NCBI RefSeq assembly: GCF_004521915.1
Contig: NZ_SDKD01000002.1
Span: forward strand, 248,862-312,861
Source: Brevibacillus migulae
Lineage (GTDB): Bacteria > Bacillota > Bacilli > Brevibacillales > Brevibacillaceae
DNA length: 64,000 bases
Direction: 5' to 3'
This document shows positions 17,406 to 24,992 of the stretch, in pieces. The notes beneath the pieces were generated by a model. It did not search any database. It worked only from the letters and a program-made list of their open reading frames with translations, and was not told the origin of the DNA. The position numbers and the translations under genes are program-made. Position 1 is the first letter of the stretch. The number at the start of each line of letters is the position of its first letter.

Positions 17406-17447
17406 TTTATACTAGGAATGTTTATTGATCTTTTTGGGAGGACTATC

Positions 17448-18005
17448 ATGATTTCTGTTAACGATTTTCGGACTGGCCTGACCATCGAAGTGGATGGAAA
17501 CATCTATACCGTACTTGAATTTCAACACGTAAAACCTGGAAAAGGCGCTGCATTCGTACGCTCCAAGCTGCGTAACCTGCGTAACGGCAACGTAACGGAA
17601 ATGACTTTCCGCGGCGGTGAAAAAGTAAGCCCAGCTCGTATTGAAACCAGCACGATGCAATATTTGTACAACAGCGGTGACGAGTATACGTTCATGAACA
17701 CGGAAACGTATGAGCAACTCAACTTCACTTCCAAACAAATCGAACGTGAATTGCGCTTCCTGAAAGAAAACATGAACGTTCAAATCATGCAATACAACGG
17801 AGAAACCATCGGTATCCAATTGCCGAATACGGTGGAACTCGTTGTAACAGAATGCGAACCAGGCGTGAAAGGCGACACCGCTTCTAACGTGACCAAAAAA
17901 GCAACTTTGGAAACGGGCTTCGTTGTAAACGTACCTCTCTTCGTAAACGAAGGGGACAAGCTCATCATCGATACGCGCACAGAAGCATACGTTTCCCGCG
18001 CATAA
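17448..18005 (+). CDS. efp: Translation elongation factor P
   Basis: EF-P (185 residues) enters stalled ribosomes at polyproline stretches and promotes peptide-bond formation. The three-barrel protein begins [18 protein letters not shown] and carries the loop lysine in KPGKGAAFV; in B. subtilis this position is 5-aminopentanolylated. The C-terminal [18 protein letters not shown] is standard. The ATG at 17448 follows GGGAGG by six bases; an in-frame ATG at 17418 would add ten residues and lacks a site. A strong terminator follows. Confidence 0.97.
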   Translation: MISVNDFRTGLTIEVDGNIYTVLEFQHVKPGKGAAFVRSKLRNLRNGNVTEMTFRGGEKVSPARIETSTMQYLYNSGDEYTFMNTETYEQLNFTSKQIERELRFLKENMNVQIMQYNGETIGIQLPNTVELVVTECEPGVKGDTASNVTKKATLETGFVVNVPLFVNEGDKLIIDTRTEAYVSRA

Positions 18006-18020
18006 GGAAACTCACACAAA

Positions 18021-18056
18021 AACCTTGGCTTTCCCACGAGAGCCAAGGTTTTTTTC
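18021..18056 (+). terminator. Intrinsic terminator after efp
   Basis: AACCTTGGCT pairs with AGCCAAGGTT around a ten-base interval, followed by seven T. Confidence 0.92.
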
Positions 18057-18069
18057 AACTTATTTAGGG

Positions 18070-18146
18070 GCTGCGGCGGGAGAGCATGTTTCGAAACGCC
18101 GCTTCATTCTACGCCCCGCTGTAGGGGGGACTGGTCGCTCCGCAGC
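18070..18146 (+). other. Putative structured leader before the ABM-domain gene
   Basis: A region of about 77 bases is closed by GCTGCGG (18070-18076) and CCGCAGC (18140-18146). Inside are a GTTTCGAAAC palindrome (18088-18097) and a CCCC...GGGG element near 18113-18128. It lies between the efp terminator and the next start codon. I do not recognise a known RNA class; it is not a tRNA. Confidence 0.35.
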
Positions 18147-18228
18147 AAATCGCGGGGGGTGTGCACAATGTTTACTCTTCCCTTCCGCCACCACCGTGTT
18201 TGAACAAAAACAAAAAGGAGAGATTTCG

Positions 18229-18567
18229 ATGATTTTAGAAGCGGCCATGCTCCAAGTAAAAGAAGGACAAGAAGAATCTTTTGAAGATTCTTTCCGGCAG
18301 GCATCCGCCATCATTTCTTCCATGCCGGGGTATATCCTCCACGAGCTTCACCGGTGTATGGAGGCAAAGGGCAAATACCTGCTGCTTGTCCGCTGGGAAA
18401 CGCTTGAAGATCACACCATAGGCTTTCGTGGTTCCCAAGAATATCAGGAATGGAAACAGCTGCTGCATCACTATTATGAACCTTTTCCTACTGTGGAACA
18501 TTTCGAGCAGGTAAGTCTCACCAGCGCCCCCCAAACCACTCATACACCTTCATCAGAAACGCTGTAA
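18229..18567 (+). CDS. Antibiotic biosynthesis monooxygenase (ABM) domain protein
   Basis: Single-domain protein of 112 residues with the dimeric ferredoxin-like ABM fold: [20 protein letters not shown], then [20 protein letters not shown] and [20 protein letters not shown]. Such proteins include small cofactor-free or haem-binding oxygenases and quinone-metabolising enzymes; the substrate cannot be told. The ATG at 18229 follows AAGGAGAG by about seven bases; an in-frame reading from 18025 would start inside the efp terminator and is rejected. Its 3' end overlaps the convergent DUF441 gene by 50 bases. Confidence 0.85.
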   Translation: MILEAAMLQVKEGQEESFEDSFRQASAIISSMPGYILHELHRCMEAKGKYLLLVRWETLEDHTIGFRGSQEYQEWKQLLHHYYEPFPTVEHFEQVSLTSAPQTTHTPSSETL

Positions 18568-18988
18568 TGCCAGCTGCCATCAACGGTCCAACAGGGATGC
18601 CGCGCAGAAACACGATGCCCAAAATGGATCCGATCACGAGTCCAACAATGATGTGCGGTTCTGTCCGCAATACATCCAAGCCTTTTCCGTTCATATAAGT
18701 TGCCAGGGCGCCGCCCGCCAAGGCCAATACGCCAATGACTGTCGTGAAGAGAGGGGTGATGTCCTTCCATGTCACTTTTTCATTGGCGAATGGCACGAGT
18801 ACGGATATGGTCAGAAATAATAACCCAAGCTCAAGACCGCGTCGCTCAACGGTTGGGAAGAAGCGCTCCAGGGAGGTCAGCTTCAGTACCAAAAGGATGC
18901 TGGCGGCGGTGGCAATAATCGGTGAGCGGCCTACAAGCCCGATGACAATCAGGATGACGAGCATCACTTCTCCATTCATAAATGCCAT
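18518..18988 (-). CDS. DUF441 (UPF0756) membrane protein
   Basis: Membrane protein of 156 residues with four or five helices and the DUF441 features [20 protein letters not shown] near the start and [19 protein letters not shown] near the end, as in YtwI of B. subtilis. Function unknown. It is transcribed alone on the minus strand; the last 50 bases overlap the convergent ABM gene. Confidence 0.85.
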   Translation of the reverse strand: MAFMNGEVMLVILIVIGLVGRSPIIATAASILLVLKLTSLERFFPTVERRGLELGLLFLTISVLVPFANEKVTWKDITPLFTTVIGVLALAGGALATYMNGKGLDVLRTEPHIIVGLVIGSILGIVFLRGIPVGPLMAAGITAFLMKVYEWFGGRW

Positions 18989-19023
18989 ACGTATCGAACC
19001 CCTGTCCCTAGTCTCCTATCACT

Positions 19024-19740
19024 CTATGAGACAAGGTGTCGGAGTATGCGCCCCTCTTTCACCGTGGGAACGATTGTGCAGAAGTCAATCTGGCCGCAAA
19101 ACAAAATGTCCTTTTGGAACTGGTGGCGAACGAGACGTTTGCCGGTTGTCGTATCGGCTAACAGCTCCGGGAGCTTCGGTGCAAGCTGAAGATAGGTGGC
19201 ATGCAGCGCCTCGCCAAGGTCGCATATCTGTGCTTGCGGGACGGACTGCTTGGCGATTTCAATCATCAGACCGGCAGCCAAGCCGTCCTCCAGCGCAAAT
19301 TCCTCACGTGTTCCGGCACAGTAGAGCGTGATGTCGAGACGGTAGGTGAGCGCGTGCTTCATACACGAAGTTGCATTCAGCAGACACCCGATCAGCACGG
19401 CATGTGCGCGATCCGCTTTTTGAATCGCACGAGTGCCGTTGGTTGTACTCAAAATCAGATGTTTACCGCCATATTCCTGCTGAAAGAGTGAAGTCGGCGA
19501 GTTATTCAAGTCAAAGGACGGATGCTTTTTGCAATATCGTTCTCCTGCCAAAATGGAAGCTTCATTGCGCAAGGAAAGGGCCTGACCTGCGGTTTCTACC
19601 GGTATGACAGCTTCGAAGCCTTGGTGAAGGGCGGTGACGATTGTACTGGAAGCGCGGAGGACATCAATGACGATGACCACCCGATTGGAAATCTGCTCGA
19701 GCTTGATCTCGCCGACGGTAGGCACCACCTCTAGCCGCAT
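19024..19740 (-). CDS. comB: 2-phosphosulfolactate phosphatase
   Basis: ComB (238 residues) dephosphorylates (R)-2-phospho-3-sulfolactate to sulfolactate. Family motifs are VVIVIDVLRASSTIVTAL near residue 20, ILAGERYCKKHPSFDLNNSP, LILSTTNGTRAI and the acidic segment FALEDGLAAG. It overlaps comA by ten bases and follows it on the minus strand. In methanogens the pathway leads to coenzyme M. In spore formers sulfolactate itself accumulates in spores, as recorded for B. subtilis, where yitC/yitD are the homologues. Confidence 0.93.
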   Translation of the reverse strand: MRLEVVPTVGEIKLEQISNRVVIVIDVLRASSTIVTALHQGFEAVIPVETAGQALSLRNEASILAGERYCKKHPSFDLNNSPTSLFQQEYGGKHLILSTTNGTRAIQKADRAHAVLIGCLLNATSCMKHALTYRLDITLYCAGTREEFALEDGLAAGLMIEIAKQSVPQAQICDLGEALHATYLQLAPKLPELLADTTTGKRLVRHQFQKDILFCGQIDFCTIVPTVKEGRILRHLVS

Positions 19741-20555
19741 GAGTTTTTGCTCCTCTCTGCGATTACTTCAAAGGCAGTATCCCCCCGCAGACCACGCCGC
19801 AACGCTTCTACCGACAAAATATCGGTGGTGGCGATGTTCCCCAGATTGACGTTGTACCCAAGCGTGCGCAGCAAGGCAAGCTGCTGATTCTTCTGCGGAG
19901 CCTCCCAGATCAATTTGTCTCTCTTGACCCCACAAGCATGAACGACTTCTCGCAGGAAAGCGTCGTCCACCTCGCCGCACTGATTGAAAATCCCTACATT
20001 TCCGCTTTCGCGGGCTTCTACAATCGTATAGGAAGCCCCTGCTTGCAGATCTGCTTCCAGTGTGCCAACCAGTTCATCCAGCTCAGCTGTAAAGCCTTCC
20101 GCTTTTTTGCCGAATTCGGCATAGACAGTCAATCCTGCTTCCGCTGCCATGGAAATCATGCGGTCGCGCTCCTCGCGGGAAAAGGGAAAGGTCCCATCCG
20201 ATATTTCAATCGCATTATACCCAAGGACCAAGGTACGTTCCAGATACGTATCAAAGGAAGTTTGCTTGCAAGCAACCTCACAGAAAGTGCCACCCGGCAT
20301 GATCTCGATTCCGTATTCCCGCGCCAGGCTGATTTTGGCTCGCAATACATCCAAGGGGTACAGGGCAGACGTACCAAATCCGAGCTTATATACATCCACA
20401 TAAGGAGAGGAGAGCTGCAGCAGATCTTGAAAGGCATGCAACCCCAAACCTTTGTCGATCACCATGGACAAACCTGTGCGGCGGGGCTTTGTCGTACGCT
20501 GAAAAGATGGATCCATCCAGCTTTCTGGCCAAAATGCAGTTTCATTTCCTCGCAT
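19731..20555 (-). CDS. comA: Phosphosulfolactate synthase
   Basis: ComA (274 residues) adds sulfite to phosphoenolpyruvate, forming (R)-2-phospho-3-sulfolactate. It is a TIM-barrel protein with VYKLGFGTSALYPLDVLRAK, IEIMPGGTFCEVACKQ, YNAIEISDGTFPFSREER and TIVEARESGNVGIF, all characteristic of the family. The ATG follows GAGGAG by six bases. First gene of the comA-comB pair, behind a CATACAAT element that matches the sigma-E -10 consensus, so expression in the mother cell is likely. Confidence 0.93.
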   Translation of the reverse strand: MRGNETAFWPESWMDPSFQRTTKPRRTGLSMVIDKGLGLHAFQDLLQLSSPYVDVYKLGFGTSALYPLDVLRAKISLAREYGIEIMPGGTFCEVACKQTSFDTYLERTLVLGYNAIEISDGTFPFSREERDRMISMAAEAGLTVYAEFGKKAEGFTAELDELVGTLEADLQAGASYTIVEARESGNVGIFNQCGEVDDAFLREVVHACGVKRDKLIWEAPQKNQQLALLRTLGYNVNLGNIATTDILSVEALRRGLRGDTAFEVIAERSKNSCG

Positions 20556-20586
20556 GTTGACTCCTCATTTCCTGGGCATTTGGTAC

Positions 20587-20594
20587 ATTGTATG
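20587..20594 (-). promoter_or_regulatory. Sigma-E-like -10 element upstream of comAB
   Basis: The minus strand reads CATACAAT, a full match to the sigma-E -10 consensus, about 32 bases before the comA start and ahead of its ribosome binding site. The expected -35 region, 14-15 bases further up, matches poorly. Confidence 0.5.
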
Positions 20595-20716
20595 TCGGCA
20601 AGGGGAGTAGGCGTGATTTTCCACTCGCTAGGCATTCGCCTAAAAACAGGTCGAAAAGCGCGACTATTTTTTTTTGTACAGGCATAGAGTGATCCTAAGG
20701 GAGGGGACATAAGGAC

Positions 20717-20980
20717 ATGTTGGAAAAAGCGATCATCGGCATGGCGTCATTGCGGCTTATGTCGGGAAGCATCGAAATCATTGCAGCCTTGCTGATCCTA
20801 AAATTTAATCAAGTGGAAAAAGCGCTGGTGATCAATTCGGGACTGGCTCTGGTAGGTCCGCTTGTTCTCCTGCTGACGACAACAATTGGTCTGGTAGGCA
20901 TGGCGGATCGGATCAGCATGTGGAAAATTACATGGATCTTTACAGGTGTGCTGTGCATATATATCGGGGCAAGGCAGTAG
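20717..20980 (+). CDS. yqhV: YqhV (DUF2619) membrane protein
   Basis: Membrane protein of 87 residues with three predicted helices and the DUF2619 opening AIIGMASLRLMSGSIEIIAA. Function unknown. In B. subtilis yqhV lies directly upstream of spoIIIAA; here namA and a CD1247-type gene are inserted between them. GGAGGGG lies upstream of the ATG. It has its own terminator. Confidence 0.85.
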   Translation: MLEKAIIGMASLRLMSGSIEIIAALLILKFNQVEKALVINSGLALVGPLVLLLTTTIGLVGMADRISMWKITWIFTGVLCIYIGARQ

Positions 20981-21006
20981 TGCTGCCTGGTAAAAATGGA
21001 TTGGTG

Positions 21007-21043
21007 AACCGTTGCAAAGTGCAGCGGTTTCTTTGTTTTTTTT
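21007..21043 (+). terminator. Intrinsic terminator after yqhV
   Basis: AACCGTTGCA pairs with TGCAGCGGTT (one G-T pair) around an AAG loop, followed by a long T-rich tract. Confidence 0.88.
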
Positions 21044-21086
21044 CGGGAAAGTTTTATGATAGGAGAAAAATAGGGAGTGGATAAAG

Positions 21087-22097
21087 ATGAGCAAACTGTT
21101 TCAACCCATACAAATTCGAAATCTGGAACTGAAAAACCGGATCGTCATGTCTCCTATGTGCCAGTATTCGGCGGGGGAAGACGGTATGGCCAATGATTGG
21201 CATCGCGTGCATTATCCGACAAGAGCGATCGGGGGTGCGGGTCTCTTGATACTGGAAGCGACCGCCGTACAGCCAAATGGACGAATCACAGAGCAGGACC
21301 TCGGGATCTGGAATGACGAGCAGGCACAAGCGCTGGCTGAAATCGTCAAACAGATTCATGGACACGGGGCAAAAGCAGGCATCCAGCTGGCCCACGCTGG
21401 CAGAAAGTCAACGGTTCGCGGTGCACACGACGCTCCATCCGCAATCGCGTTTTCTTCCGATTACACCGTTCCAGAGGCACTGGATCGCCACGGTATCGCC
21501 CGCGTAATCGAAAACTTCCGGCTGGCCGCTGTCCGCGCGATGCAGGCGGGCTTCGACGTGATTGAAATACATGCCGCACATGGGTATTTGATCAATGAAT
21601 TTTTGTCGCCGCTTTGCAATCAGCGGGATGATGAATATGGCGGCACATTTGACAACCGAGCGCGCTTTTTGCTGGAAATCGTAGCTGCGACCCGTAGCGT
21701 ATGGGATGGGCCATTATTTGTTCGTGTTTCCGCTGAGGAATATGCGGAGGGAGGGCATCATGTAGAGGATACGGTCACGCTCGCCCGATTGTTGAAGGAT
21801 AACGATGTCGATCTGGTCGATGTTTCATCCGGTGGTGTGGTTCCATTCCGGATCAACGATTATCCCGGCTACCAGACCGGCTTTAGTGAGCAAATTCGTC
21901 GAGAGGCGGGTATTTTGACTGGAGCCGTCGGGTTAATTTCAACACCAGAGCTCGCGGAGGAAATTGTCCAAAACAAACGCGCAGACCTCGTTTTCCTGGG
22001 TAGAGAGCTGCTGCGTAATCCATATTGGCCGATACACGCGGCAAAACAGCTGGGTGTCGAACTCCAAGTGCCAAAACAGTACGCACGGGCATTTTAA
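21087..22097 (+). CDS. namA: NADPH dehydrogenase, old yellow enzyme family
   Basis: FMN-dependent ene-reductase of 336 residues, close in length to B. subtilis YqjM. It reduces activated C=C bonds in enones and also nitro compounds, in the stress response to electrophiles. The redox-tuning cysteine and tyrosine are in SPMCQYSAG near residue 26; the substrate-binding pair is in EIHAAHGYLINEFLSPL near 165. GPLFVRVSAEEYAEGG and LVFLGRELLRNPYWP complete the pattern. AGGGAG precedes the ATG. Confidence 0.93.
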   Translation: MSKLFQPIQIRNLELKNRIVMSPMCQYSAGEDGMANDWHRVHYPTRAIGGAGLLILEATAVQPNGRITEQDLGIWNDEQAQALAEIVKQIHGHGAKAGIQLAHAGRKSTVRGAHDAPSAIAFSSDYTVPEALDRHGIARVIENFRLAAVRAMQAGFDVIEIHAAHGYLINEFLSPLCNQRDDEYGGTFDNRARFLLEIVAATRSVWDGPLFVRVSAEEYAEGGHHVEDTVTLARLLKDNDVDLVDVSSGGVVPFRINDYPGYQTGFSEQIRREAGILTGAVGLISTPELAEEIVQNKRADLVFLGRELLRNPYWPIHAAKQLGVELQVPKQYARAF

Positions 22098-22209
22098 CAG
22101 GTGTTCCACCCTGTTTCACCGATTTTTTTGCTTTTCTTTTGTTTTCCATAAGTAGCCGTCCCTTTTTGGAGGAATCCTATCAGTGAGTATGGTAAAGGAG
22201 GGGCAAGCA

Positions 22210-22680
22210 GTGGAAACGTTGGAAAAGCGCATTTCATATTTGCGTGGCTTGACTGATGGTCTGGAAATCGAGGAGAGCACTCGAGAAGGAAAGATCCTTT
22301 CCGAAGTCATCCAAATTCTGGATGACATGTATGGAGAGATGCTTGCGCTCGATGCCAGAATGGAAGAAGCAGAGTCGTATGTGGAAGCGGTGGATGAGGA
22401 CCTAGCTGATTTGGAGCTGTTGCTTTACGAGGATGATGACGAGCTGTACGAAGTGGTCGATGAAGACGATCTGGAAGAATACTATGACCTGGATGACAGT
22501 GAGGATGCATTCATTTACGATGAACGCCGAAACGAAGATGAGTTTGAAACTTCCTATGAATTCGAGTGCCCCTCTTGCCAGGAAGTGATCTTTCTGCATG
22601 AAGGAAAAGATCATGAAGGGTACCAGCACTATGTGATCGAGCCTACTTGGGACGACTGTGCGCCGATCAATCCAACTTAA
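22210..22680 (+). CDS. CD1247 N-terminal-domain acidic protein
   Basis: Acidic protein of 156 residues. The first 60 residues (ETLEKRISYLRGLTDGLEIE... then ILDDMYGEMLALDARMEEAE) fit the CD1247 N-terminal domain and look helical or coiled-coil. A highly acidic tract (about 75-115) follows, then a small domain with ECPSCQEVIFLHE and a late Cys, a possible partial zinc site. The GTG at 22210 is chosen because AAAGGAGGGG lies seven bases upstream and the family starts there; a GTG at 22183 is also in frame and has its own GGAGGA. Function unknown. It is the gene before spoIIIAA. Confidence 0.75.
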   Translation: METLEKRISYLRGLTDGLEIEESTREGKILSEVIQILDDMYGEMLALDARMEEAESYVEAVDEDLADLELLLYEDDDELYEVVDEDDLEEYYDLDDSEDAFIYDERRNEDEFETSYEFECPSCQEVIFLHEGKDHEGYQHYVIEPTWDDCAPINPT

Positions 22681-22703
22681 TCGAAAAGCTTGGCTTTCGA
22701 CAG

Positions 22704-22747
22704 GCGTTTGCTGTTTCGCTTCAGATGCGAGCAGCAAACGCTTTTTT
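22704..22747 (+). terminator. Intrinsic terminator before the spoIIIA operon
   Basis: GCGTTTGCTG pairs with CAGCAAACGC with a further TCGC/GCGA stem inside, followed by six T. It isolates spoIIIA from the upstream gene. Confidence 0.9.
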
Positions 22748-22771
22748 CTATTGCTTTTTTCGGCCAGGATG

Positions 22772-22801
22772 GCATAATACTCGTCCGTTTCCGCATAGGA
22801 T
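22772..22801 (+). promoter_or_regulatory. Probable sigma-E promoter of the spoIIIA operon
   Basis: GCATAAT (22772-22778) matches the sigma-E -35 consensus at six of seven positions and CATAGGAT (22794-22801) matches the -10 at six of eight; spacing is 15. The operon is known to be sigma-E dependent in B. subtilis. Confidence 0.6.
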
Positions 22802-22857
22802 GAGTGTAAGTCGCGTGGACAACACGAGGCTTGGGATGAGGAGGTGTCAAAGGCACT

Positions 22858-23820
22858 ATGAATGAAGTGATCGCCATCTTGCCTGCCCCCATTCGCTCGA
22901 TAATGAACACCTTGCCAGCAGCTGTCCTTAACCATGTGGAAGAAATACGGTTACGCCAGAATCAACCACTGGAGGTCCGGTACGGGCAGCAAGCGAGTTA
23001 TGTGACTCCGACGGGACAACTGACCGCGAATGTACGACAAGGATGGATCGTGACGGAAGAGCTAGTGGGCAAGCTGCTCAATCAGATCAGCCAGCATTCG
23101 TTATACGCATTGGAAGAGGAACTGAAACGCGGCTACATTACCGTTGTTGGCGGACACCGCGTCGGCATCGCGGGAAAGGTAGTCCTGGAGCAGGGAGAAG
23201 TCAAGGGCATACGGGACATTACCAGTTTTAATATACGGATTGCACGAGAAAAAAAGGGAGCAGCGCAAAAAGTGCTTCCCTTCCTGCTTGAGCAAGGGAA
23301 AATTCACAACACGCTGATTATTTCACCGCCGCAATGCGGGAAAACGACCTTGCTGCGAGATATCGCGCGCTCGCTCAGCTACGGGAACGAATGGTCATCC
23401 AGCAGGAAAGTGGCGATTGTGGACGAGCGTTCGGAACTGGCCGGCAGTCTCCATGGAGTGCCGCAGCGAGATGTCGGCCCGCGGACGGACGTCCTGGATG
23501 CTTGCCCGAAAGCGATTGGCATCATGATGATGATCCGCTCGATGTCTCCCGATGTGGTCATCGTGGATGAGATCGGCCGCACGGAAGACGGTGAGGCGAT
23601 CTGGGAAGCCATCCATGCCGGCGTATCGGTCATCTGCTCTGCGCACGGAGCCGATTTGAAGGAGATCGTCCAGCGCCCCATGATCGGCAAGCTGATCCAG
23701 CATGGGGCCTTTAGCCGCTACCTGGTTCTGAATCGGGCACAAGGAGCGGGAACGATACAAGGCATTTATGACAGCTCTCTGTCTCCCGTCGGAAAGGAGA
23801 GTGTCGCATGGTCAAGCTGA
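22858..23820 (+). CDS. spoIIIAA: Stage III sporulation protein AA (ATPase)
   Basis: Secretion-type ATPase of the SpoIIIA-SpoIIQ channel that lets the mother cell nurture the forespore after engulfment; 320 residues. The Walker A motif is SPPQCGKTTLLRDIAR (about 153-168), followed by KVAIVDERSELAGS and the Walker B region DVVIVDEIGRTEDGEAI. An N-terminal ring-building domain (RLRQNQPLEVRYG) precedes it. ATG at 22858 with GAGGAGG about 12 bases upstream. First of eight tightly packed genes. Confidence 0.97.
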   Translation: MNEVIAILPAPIRSIMNTLPAAVLNHVEEIRLRQNQPLEVRYGQQASYVTPTGQLTANVRQGWIVTEELVGKLLNQISQHSLYALEEELKRGYITVVGGHRVGIAGKVVLEQGEVKGIRDITSFNIRIAREKKGAAQKVLPFLLEQGKIHNTLIISPPQCGKTTLLRDIARSLSYGNEWSSSRKVAIVDERSELAGSLHGVPQRDVGPRTDVLDACPKAIGIMMMIRSMSPDVVIVDEIGRTEDGEAIWEAIHAGVSVICSAHGADLKEIVQRPMIGKLIQHGAFSRYLVLNRAQGAGTIQGIYDSSLSPVGKESVAWSS

Positions 23821-24326
23821 TCGGCTCGATCATCATCCTCTTTTCCGCCTCCATGGTTGGGTGGCATATGGGCCGGTATTATGCCCTCCGCCCGTTGCAG
23901 CTGCGCACCTTGCTGATCGCCCTGCAAATGCTTGAGACCGAGATCGTATACGGGGCCACGACCTTGCATAAAGCTTTCGTCAAAATCGGCTACCGTGTAT
24001 CGGGTGAAGTTGGAAAAATCTTTCTAACCTCAGCGGAATATCTAGTCGCCGAGGATGCTGAGCCCACCCAGGTATGCTGGCAAAAAGCCATCGAGAAGCA
24101 TTGGACCCAGAGCGCGATGCGCAAGACGGAAAAGGACATCCTGCTGAATCTCGGCTTTGTCTTGGGTAGCTCGGATCGACAAGACCAGCAAAAGCATCTG
24201 CGGCTGGCCATGACCCACCTGCGGGGTGTCGAGGAAGAAGCTAGGCAGGAGCAGGGCAAATACGAAAACATGTTCAAAAGCCTGGGGTTCTTGGGTGGAT
24301 TGTTAGTCGTCATCCTGATGCTGTAA
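23808..24326 (+). CDS. spoIIIAB: Stage III sporulation protein AB
   Basis: Protein of 172 residues resembling type II secretion inner-membrane factor GspF: an N-terminal helix (LIGSIIILFSASMVGWHMGRY), a helical cytoplasmic domain starting RPLQLRTLLIALQMLETEI and a C-terminal helix (GFLGGLLVVILML). Part of the mother-cell side of the SpoIIIA channel. It overlaps spoIIIAA by 13 bases and has AAGGAG before the ATG. Confidence 0.95.
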   Translation: MVKLIGSIIILFSASMVGWHMGRYYALRPLQLRTLLIALQMLETEIVYGATTLHKAFVKIGYRVSGEVGKIFLTSAEYLVAEDAEPTQVCWQKAIEKHWTQSAMRKTEKDILLNLGFVLGSSDRQDQQKHLRLAMTHLRGVEEEARQEQGKYENMFKSLGFLGGLLVVILML

Positions 24327-24341
24327 AGCGAGGTGTTCACC

Positions 24342-24545
24342 GTGGATTTTGACTTGACTCCCGTTTTTCAGATTGCCGGAGTCGGATTTATCACTGCAAT
24401 TATTCAAACCGTCTTGAAGCAGTCAGGAAAAGAAGATATTGCCCACTGGGCCACCTTGGTTGGATTCATCATCGTGCTGTACATGGTCGCCCATTACTTG
24501 GGTGATTTGTTCTCCGAGGTGAAACGCGTCTTTCTGTTCAACTAG
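24342..24545 (+). CDS. spoIIIAC: Stage III sporulation protein AC
   Basis: Two-helix membrane protein of 67 residues: PVFQIAGVGFITAIIQTVLK, then the loop SGKEDIAHW and a second helix (TLVGFIIVLYMVAHYL) ending LFSEVKRVFLF. B. subtilis SpoIIIAC is 68 residues with the same layout. The GTG at 24342 is chosen for its eight-base spacing from GAGG; a GTG at 24333 lies too close to it. Confidence 0.94.
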   Translation: MDFDLTPVFQIAGVGFITAIIQTVLKQSGKEDIAHWATLVGFIIVLYMVAHYLGDLFSEVKRVFLFN

Positions 24546-24559
24546 GAAGGGGGATTCCG

Positions 24560-24949
24560 ATGGAAATCGTGCAAATCGTCGGAATTGGGCTGGTAGCGAC
24601 CATCCTTGCTCTGGTCATCAAGGAACAGAAGCCGATGTTTGCCTTTTTGTTGGCTGTGGCAGCTGGCGCGATCATCTTTTACTTCCTGATCGACAAGGTG
24701 GCGGAAGTCATTCGAATTCTGGAAAAGCTTGCGGTACAAGCAGACCTGAACATGGTGTTTCTTGAGACGATCCTCAAGATCATCGGGATCGCCTATATCG
24801 CGGAGTTCGGCGCGCAGATGACCAGGGATGCCGGACAAGGTGCGATTGCTTCGAAAATCGAGCTGGCAGGAAAGGTGCTGATTCTCGTGATGGCTGTTCC
24901 GATCATCCAGATCATCATCGAGACCGTCATCGGATTATTGCCAGCGTAA
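24560..24949 (+). CDS. spoIIIAD: Stage III sporulation protein AD
   Basis: Membrane protein of 129 residues with about four helices, related to SpoIIIAC. MEIVQIVGIGLVATILALVI and the central AEFGAQMTRDAGQGAIASKI segment are typical. AAGGGGG precedes the ATG; it begins 14 bases after spoIIIAC. Confidence 0.95.
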   Translation: MEIVQIVGIGLVATILALVIKEQKPMFAFLLAVAAGAIIFYFLIDKVAEVIRILEKLAVQADLNMVFLETILKIIGIAYIAEFGAQMTRDAGQGAIASKIELAGKVLILVMAVPIIQIIIETVIGLLPA

Positions 24950-24992
24950 CAAGCAGCAAATCATGCTGCACAAGTCGGAAAGGAGGAGGGCG

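Noticed and set aside
18070..18146. tRNA-like cloverleaf with a seven-base acceptor-like stem
   Set aside because: No T-arm or anticodon arm at the required distances on either strand.
18025..18228. 68-codon N-terminal extension of the ABM protein
   Set aside because: It begins in the efp terminator and crosses the structured leader; the ATG at 18229 has AAGGAGAG.
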